Below, in pieces: positions 32,524 to 35,508 of a stretch of 35,508 bases of DNA (positions within the stretch are counted from its first letter, which is position 1; each line of letters opens with the position of its first letter). Both the position numbers and the translations under genes were made by a program. The DNA is from Deltaproteobacteria bacterium (lineage in GTDB: Bacteria > Myxococcota > Myxococcia > Myxococcales > 40CM-4-68-19). The DNA lies in contig VBKL01000051.1 of assembly GCA_005879805.1 (NCBI GenBank), positions 1-35,508 on the forward strand, written 5' to 3'. Below the pieces are notes generated by a model. The model was not told the DNA's origin and searched no databases. It worked only from the letters and a program-made list of their open reading frames with translations.

Positions 32524-33293
32524 ACGACCGACGATCCTCCGTCGATGGCGAGGTACTGCCCGGTGATGTGCCGCGAGGCCTCGGAAGCGAGGAAGACGAT
32601 GGCGCCCTTCAGGTCCTCGTCGCCGCCCAGCCGGTGCAGCGGAGTCCGCGCGACCACCACCTTCTCGATTTTCTCGAGGAGCCCTTTCGACATCTTCGAT
32701 GGGAAGAAGCCGGGGCAGAGGACGTTCACGTTGATCCCGAAACGGCCCCATTCCGCGGCGAGCGCCCGGGTGAAGTGGATCGCCGCCGCCTTGCTCGTGT
32801 TGTAGGCGATGGTCGCCATTTCCGGCGGGTTCGCGCGCAAACCGGCGACGGAGGCGATGTTGATGATCTTGCCCGAGCCGCGCGGGATCATGCAGCGCTT
32901 GCCGACTTCCTGGCTGAGGAAGAAGACAGCGTCGATGTTGAGGCTCATCACCTTGCGCCACGCTTCTTGTGGATAGTCCTCGGCGGGAGCGCCCCAGGTG
33001 GTGCCGGCGTTGTTGACGAGGATGTCGATGGTGCCGAAGCGCTTGACGACGTCGTCCACCACCTTCGGCACCGTCTCGGGCTTGGCGAGATCGCCGGCGA
33101 TGGTGAGCGTCTCGATCTTGCGCTGGCCGAGGTGAGCCGCCGCTTCGTCTAGCTCGCCCTGCTTGCGGGCCGTGATGGCGATCTTCGCGCCCATCTCCCC
33201 GAGCGCTTCCGCCATTTGCAAGCCGAGACCGCGGGAGCCTCCGGTCACGAGCGCCACCTTGCCCGACAGATCGAACAGATCCCTGACGCCCAT
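32520..33293 (-). CDS. Short-chain dehydrogenase/reductase (FabG-like)
   Basis: The 257-residue classical SDR has the cofactor motif TGGSRGLG (17-24), NNAG (94-97) and the catalytic residues Ser148, Tyr164 and Lys168 (YNTSK). Its C-terminus is GQYLAIDGGSSVV. The Arg after the first glycines suggests NADP(H) preference. The start is preceded by GAGGTGA at good spacing. It is translationally coupled to the following thioesterase. Within an operon of hydratase and thioesterases it most likely acts on 3-hydroxyacyl or similar acyl-CoA intermediates, but other secondary alcohols are possible. Confidence 0.93.
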   Translation of the reverse strand: MGVRDLFDLSGKVALVTGGSRGLGLQMAEALGEMGAKIAITARKQGELDEAAAHLGQRKIETLTIAGDLAKPETVPKVVDDVVKRFGTIDILVNNAGTTWGAPAEDYPQEAWRKVMSLNIDAVFFLSQEVGKRCMIPRGSGKIINIASVAGLRANPPEMATIAYNTSKAAAIHFTRALAAEWGRFGINVNVLCPGFFPSKMSKGLLEKIEKVVVARTPLHRLGGDEDLKGAIVFLASEASRHITGQYLAIDGGSSVV

Positions 33294-33330
33294 GGGTCAC
33301 CTCGCCCTGATTCCTACACCCCGGCGGGGC

Positions 33331-34047
33331 TCAGCGGAAAGCGCGCAGGGAGCCATCCTCGAGCGCGACGACCACGTCGAAGCAGCTCTTGCGGGCGGCG
33401 AAACGCACCTCGGACTCCAGGCCGCGGTCGAGCATCATGCGGCCCACCCGGCTCCGCGCGAGGCATTCGTACGCGTCGGAGCGATCGTGCAAGAGCTGGG
33501 CGGCGATGGCGGCGTCGCTCAGCTCGTGTTTCGGATTTCGCGCGAAGAGCGAGACGAGATACCCGGCGCCATAGAAGTCCTCGAGGTTGAAGTTGTCCGC
33601 CGAGCCGGAGCAGACGAGGAGCACCGTCTCGCCCCGGGCCGTCCGCTCGACGTGCTCGACCATCGCTTCGCCGTTGAGGAGGGCCGCCGCGTAGACGCGG
33701 CTCGCCTCGCGCGACTTGGCGATAGCCACCGTGCCGTTGGTGGTGCAGTAGATCACCGACTTGCTCGCGAGGCCTTCGCCGATCAGAGCGAGAGGCGTCG
33801 GGTGGCAGAACCCTTCCAGGGTCACCGCGTTGAGCTCGCCGGAGAGGACGAACGATCCCGCCTTCCGCTTGCGCGACTCGCCCAGCGCCGCCTCGCCGTC
33901 GAGGAACGGAACCACTTCCTGCGCGCCGTTCGCGACCGCGGCCACGATGCTGGAGGTGGCGAAGAGGATGTCGAGGACGACGACGATCTTGCCCGGCAGG
34001 CGCTGGCCGTCCAACTCCTCCTTCTTGAGGAGGACGTGGATCTTCAT
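33331..34047 (-). CDS. Divergent ComB (2-phosphosulfolactate phosphatase) family protein
   Basis: A 238-residue protein with the ComB fold signatures VVVLDILFATSSIVAAVANGA, YCTTNGTVAIA (Thr-Thr-Asn-Gly-Thr) and VCSGSADNFNLEDFYGAG. True ComB hydrolyses 2-phospho-3-sulfolactate in coenzyme M synthesis. Several family residues differ as I remember them: the Arg of DVLRAT is Phe (DILFAT), GER is GEL, and GFDxGNSP is GFCHPTP. A different substrate is therefore likely and the family name should not be read as function. The ATG overlaps the stop of the upstream MaoC gene, so it is part of the acyl-CoA operon. No other sulfolactate or coenzyme M gene is present. Confidence 0.82.
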   Translation of the reverse strand: MKIHVLLKKEELDGQRLPGKIVVVLDILFATSSIVAAVANGAQEVVPFLDGEAALGESRKRKAGSFVLSGELNAVTLEGFCHPTPLALIGEGLASKSVIYCTTNGTVAIAKSREASRVYAAALLNGEAMVEHVERTARGETVLLVCSGSADNFNLEDFYGAGYLVSLFARNPKHELSDAAIAAQLLHDRSDAYECLARSRVGRMMLDRGLESEVRFAARKSCFDVVVALEDGSLRAFR

Positions 34048-34511
34048 CCGCGCGGCCTCTGCAGGAACATGCCGTAGCCTTCCATCTGCATCACTTCCTC
34101 GCCGTCCTGGTTGAAGAGCTGCCAGCGGTTCTTGACGAGGCCGACGCCAGGCTTGCTCTTGAGCGGGCGCGCCTCGAGAACTTCCAGGCGCACCCTGAGC
34201 GTGTCACCCGGCCGGACCGGCTTCACCCAGCGGACGTTCTCCACGCCGGGGGAGCCGACGCTGGCCGCGTCGAGCAGGTAGGCATCGCAGCACATGCGCA
34301 TCGCCGCCGCGCAGGTCTGCCAGCCGCTGGCGATGAGGCCGCCGTACGGGGATCGCTTCGCCGCCTCCTCGTCGACGTGGAAGGGCTGCGGGTCCCAGTC
34401 CCTGGCGAAGCGGACGATGTCCGCCTTTTCGAGCGTCATGCCGCCGAACTCGCGGACGGTACCCACCGCGAAGTCCTCCCAGTAGTACTTCTTCGGCCGG
34501 GACTCGCTCAC
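34044..34511 (-). CDS. MaoC-like (R)-specific enoyl-CoA hydratase
   Basis: From the GTG at 34511, which overlaps the preceding thioesterase stop (GTGA) and follows an AAGGAAAGG stretch, the protein has 155 residues, the normal MaoC length. The hydratase motif DWDPQPFHVDEEAA contains Asp40 and His45. It is followed by GGLIASGWQT and VRWVKPVRPGDTLRVRLEV, which are typical. The family adds water to trans-2-enoyl-CoA to give (R)-3-hydroxyacyl-CoA. A longer upstream frame runs through the thioesterase gene in another phase and is rejected. It is flanked in the operon by a thioesterase and a ComB-family gene. Confidence 0.9.
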   Translation of the reverse strand: MSESRPKKYYWEDFAVGTVREFGGMTLEKADIVRFARDWDPQPFHVDEEAAKRSPYGGLIASGWQTCAAAMRMCCDAYLLDAASVGSPGVENVRWVKPVRPGDTLRVRLEVLEARPLKSKPGVGLVKNRWQLFNQDGEEVMQMEGYGMFLQRPRG

Positions 34512-34984
34512 CCTTCGAACCTTTCCTTTGGCTTCGCCGGCGTGACGGTGGCGAAGACGCCGCTCGCGCGCAAGACGCGCCGCTTGCCGACATGCAAGAA
34601 GCAAGTGGCGAAGGCGAGGCGCGCGCCCACCTTCTCGATGCCGACGTGCGCCTCGACGAAATCGCCCTCGTGCGCGGAGGCGATGAAGTCGACGGAGAGG
34701 TTCACGGTGACGAAGGAGCGCGGCGGCGCCTCCGGTGCTCCCTCGGAGAGCGCTCGCTCGCGGCCGTGGTTGGCGACGGCGATGCCGAGCGCGCTGTCGG
34801 CGAGCGTCACCAGCATCCCGCCGTGGGCGATGCCGCGCGTGTTGAGGTGCTTCTCCTCGATGCGCATGGCGACGACGAGACCATGTTCCACCTTCTTCGC
34901 GTAGAGCGGGCCGAGGGAAGCGAGGAAGTGGCCGCCCCGCTCGATGCGCGTGAATCCTTCGGGAACGCTGCCGGCCTCTTCCAC
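34508..34984 (-). CDS. Hotdog-fold thioesterase (PaaI type)
   Basis: The protein has 158 residues from a GTG at 34984 placed 1 bp after the phosphotransferase stop, with AGGAG about 7 nt upstream. The signature LNTRGIAHGGMLVTLADSALG has His54-Gly-Gly and Asp63. The core strand SFVTVNLSVDFIASAHEGDFV and VGARLAFATCFLHVGKRRVL complete the fold. It hydrolyses acyl-CoA thioesters. It is a distinct paralogue of the thioesterase at 32098-32523 in the same operon. Having two suggests different chain-length or intermediate specificity. Confidence 0.88.
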   Translation of the reverse strand: MEEAGSVPEGFTRIERGGHFLASLGPLYAKKVEHGLVVAMRIEEKHLNTRGIAHGGMLVTLADSALGIAVANHGRERALSEGAPEAPPRSFVTVNLSVDFIASAHEGDFVEAHVGIEKVGARLAFATCFLHVGKRRVLRASGVFATVTPAKPKERFEG

Positions 34985-34985
34985 G

Positions 34986-35508
34986 TCAGGCTCCTGTCCC
35001 GAGGCGATCGATGCGACCTTTTTCGAGCGCCAGCGCCGCTTGACGCCCGAGCACGCGGACCCACTGGCCGAGCGCGCGGAAGCGGGGATCGCTGGTCGAG
35101 CCCTCGACGTAGCGCTTGTAGATCTGCTGGACGATGACGGCGATCTTGAAGAGCGCGAAGACGTAATAGAAGAGCGGCGAGAAGCTCTCCCGGCCGGTCT
35201 TGCGCGCGTAGGCCTCGACGACGCCTTTGCGCGAGAGGCTGCCGGGCAGGAAGGTCGGTCCGTACGGCCGCGCGCGCATCTCGGGCGGGTCGTCCGGATC
35301 GGACCAGTAGCCGAGCAAGGTGCCGAGGTCGAGGAGCGGATCGCCGACCGTCGCCATCTCCCAGTCGAGCACCGCGACGATGCGGGCGAGGTTCGCGGGA
35401 TCGAGCATCACGTTGTCGTACTTGTAGTCGTTGTGCACGACCGCCGCACCGCTCTCGCCGGGCAGGTTCGTGTTCACCCACCGCGCGACGGACTCGATGT
35501 CCTCGATC
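34986..35508 (-). CDS. APH-family phosphotransferase (ACAD10/11-like), N-terminus outside window
   Basis: The frame is open to the window edge, so only the C-terminal half (about 173 residues) is visible. The kinase-fold catalytic loop VVHNDYKYDNVMLDP (HxDxxxxN) and the metal-binding VLDWEMATVGDPLLDLG are intact. The C-terminal helices (FYYVFALFKIAVIVQQIYKR) match the acyl-CoA dehydrogenase-associated aminoglycoside-phosphotransferase-like group. Human ACAD10/11 fuse this domain to an acyl-CoA dehydrogenase and phosphorylate 4-hydroxyacyl-CoAs. Here it heads, as far as seen, an operon of thioesterases, MaoC and SDR, which suits that chemistry. An acyl-CoA dehydrogenase would be expected just beyond the right edge. 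Confidence 0.88.
   Translation of the reverse strand, partial: IEDIESVARWVNTNLPGESGAAVVHNDYKYDNVMLDPANLARIVAVLDWEMATVGDPLLDLGTLLGYWSDPDDPPEMRARPYGPTFLPGSLSRKGVVEAYARKTGRESFSPLFYYVFALFKIAVIVQQIYKRYVEGSTSDPRFRALGQWVRVLGRQAALALEKGRIDRLGTGA

Noticed and set aside
1..35508. tRNA, rRNA, CRISPR arrays, insertion sequences or prophage genes
   Set aside because: No cloverleaf-like segment, regularly spaced repeat, transposase, integrase or phage structural gene was recognised on either strand.

Overview
The window is a very GC-rich, densely packed bacterial chromosome segment with strong third-position G/C bias. That bias creates many long spurious open frames on the opposite strand of real genes. 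The gene content points to Myxococcota (former Deltaproteobacteria) or a similar soil lineage; this is inference, because no rRNA or other marker gene is present. The supporting content is a KaiC-like ATPase with a GAF kinase and a PilZ response regulator, a peptidylglycine-monooxygenase-like lipoprotein with a haem c motif, Tat-exported multicopper oxidases, an orphan MacB/FtsX-type permease, a stand-alone LigD polymerase and an AddAB-type nuclease. No tRNA, rRNA, CRISPR array, insertion sequence or prophage gene was seen. No stretch over 300 bases lacks a gene; the largest gap is 16799-17024.

Left part (1-4990): a 1-Cys peroxiredoxin (minus, cut by the window edge) is divergent from a patatin-like lipase gene that carries an in-frame TGA. 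A DHA2-type drug exporter (minus) is divergent from a LysR regulator, with a perfect LysR-type palindrome at the regulator's start. A small hydrophobic protein and a secreted DUF3047-like protein follow.

Copper and catabolic part (5105-11891): a Tat-exported CotA/CueO-type multicopper oxidase is followed after 4 bp by an SCO1-type copper chaperone. Then come an ALDH7 aminoadipate-semialdehyde dehydrogenase whose start codon lies inside a 14-bp hairpin and an isochorismatase-fold cysteine hydrolase. A minus-strand pair encodes a Rieske oxygenase and an amino-acid permease.

Signalling part (12058-15469): three tightly coupled genes encode a soluble GAF histidine kinase, a two-module KaiC-like ATPase and a receiver-PilZ protein. 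Immediately downstream (15509-19307) lie two more metalloenzymes: the haem c plus copper monooxygenase lipoprotein and a 760-residue Tat-exported multicopper oxidase. The operon may control these, but that is inference from position only.

DNA repair part (19381-26824): a stand-alone LigD-type NHEJ polymerase (minus) is divergent from an addB-addA pair. The AddB-like protein keeps its nuclease and Fe-S cysteines. The AddA-like protein lacks the sequence that normally follows helicase motif III, including motif IV.

Right part (26836-35508): an orphan ADOP-type permease, an acyl-CoA synthetase separated from it by a strong hairpin, and a divergent MDR-family NADP oxidoreductase. A compact minus-strand operon follows, with start/stop overlaps: APH-type phosphotransferase, hotdog thioesterase, MaoC hydratase, a divergent ComB-family protein, SDR and a second thioesterase. 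This looks like fatty-acid or acyl-CoA metabolism.
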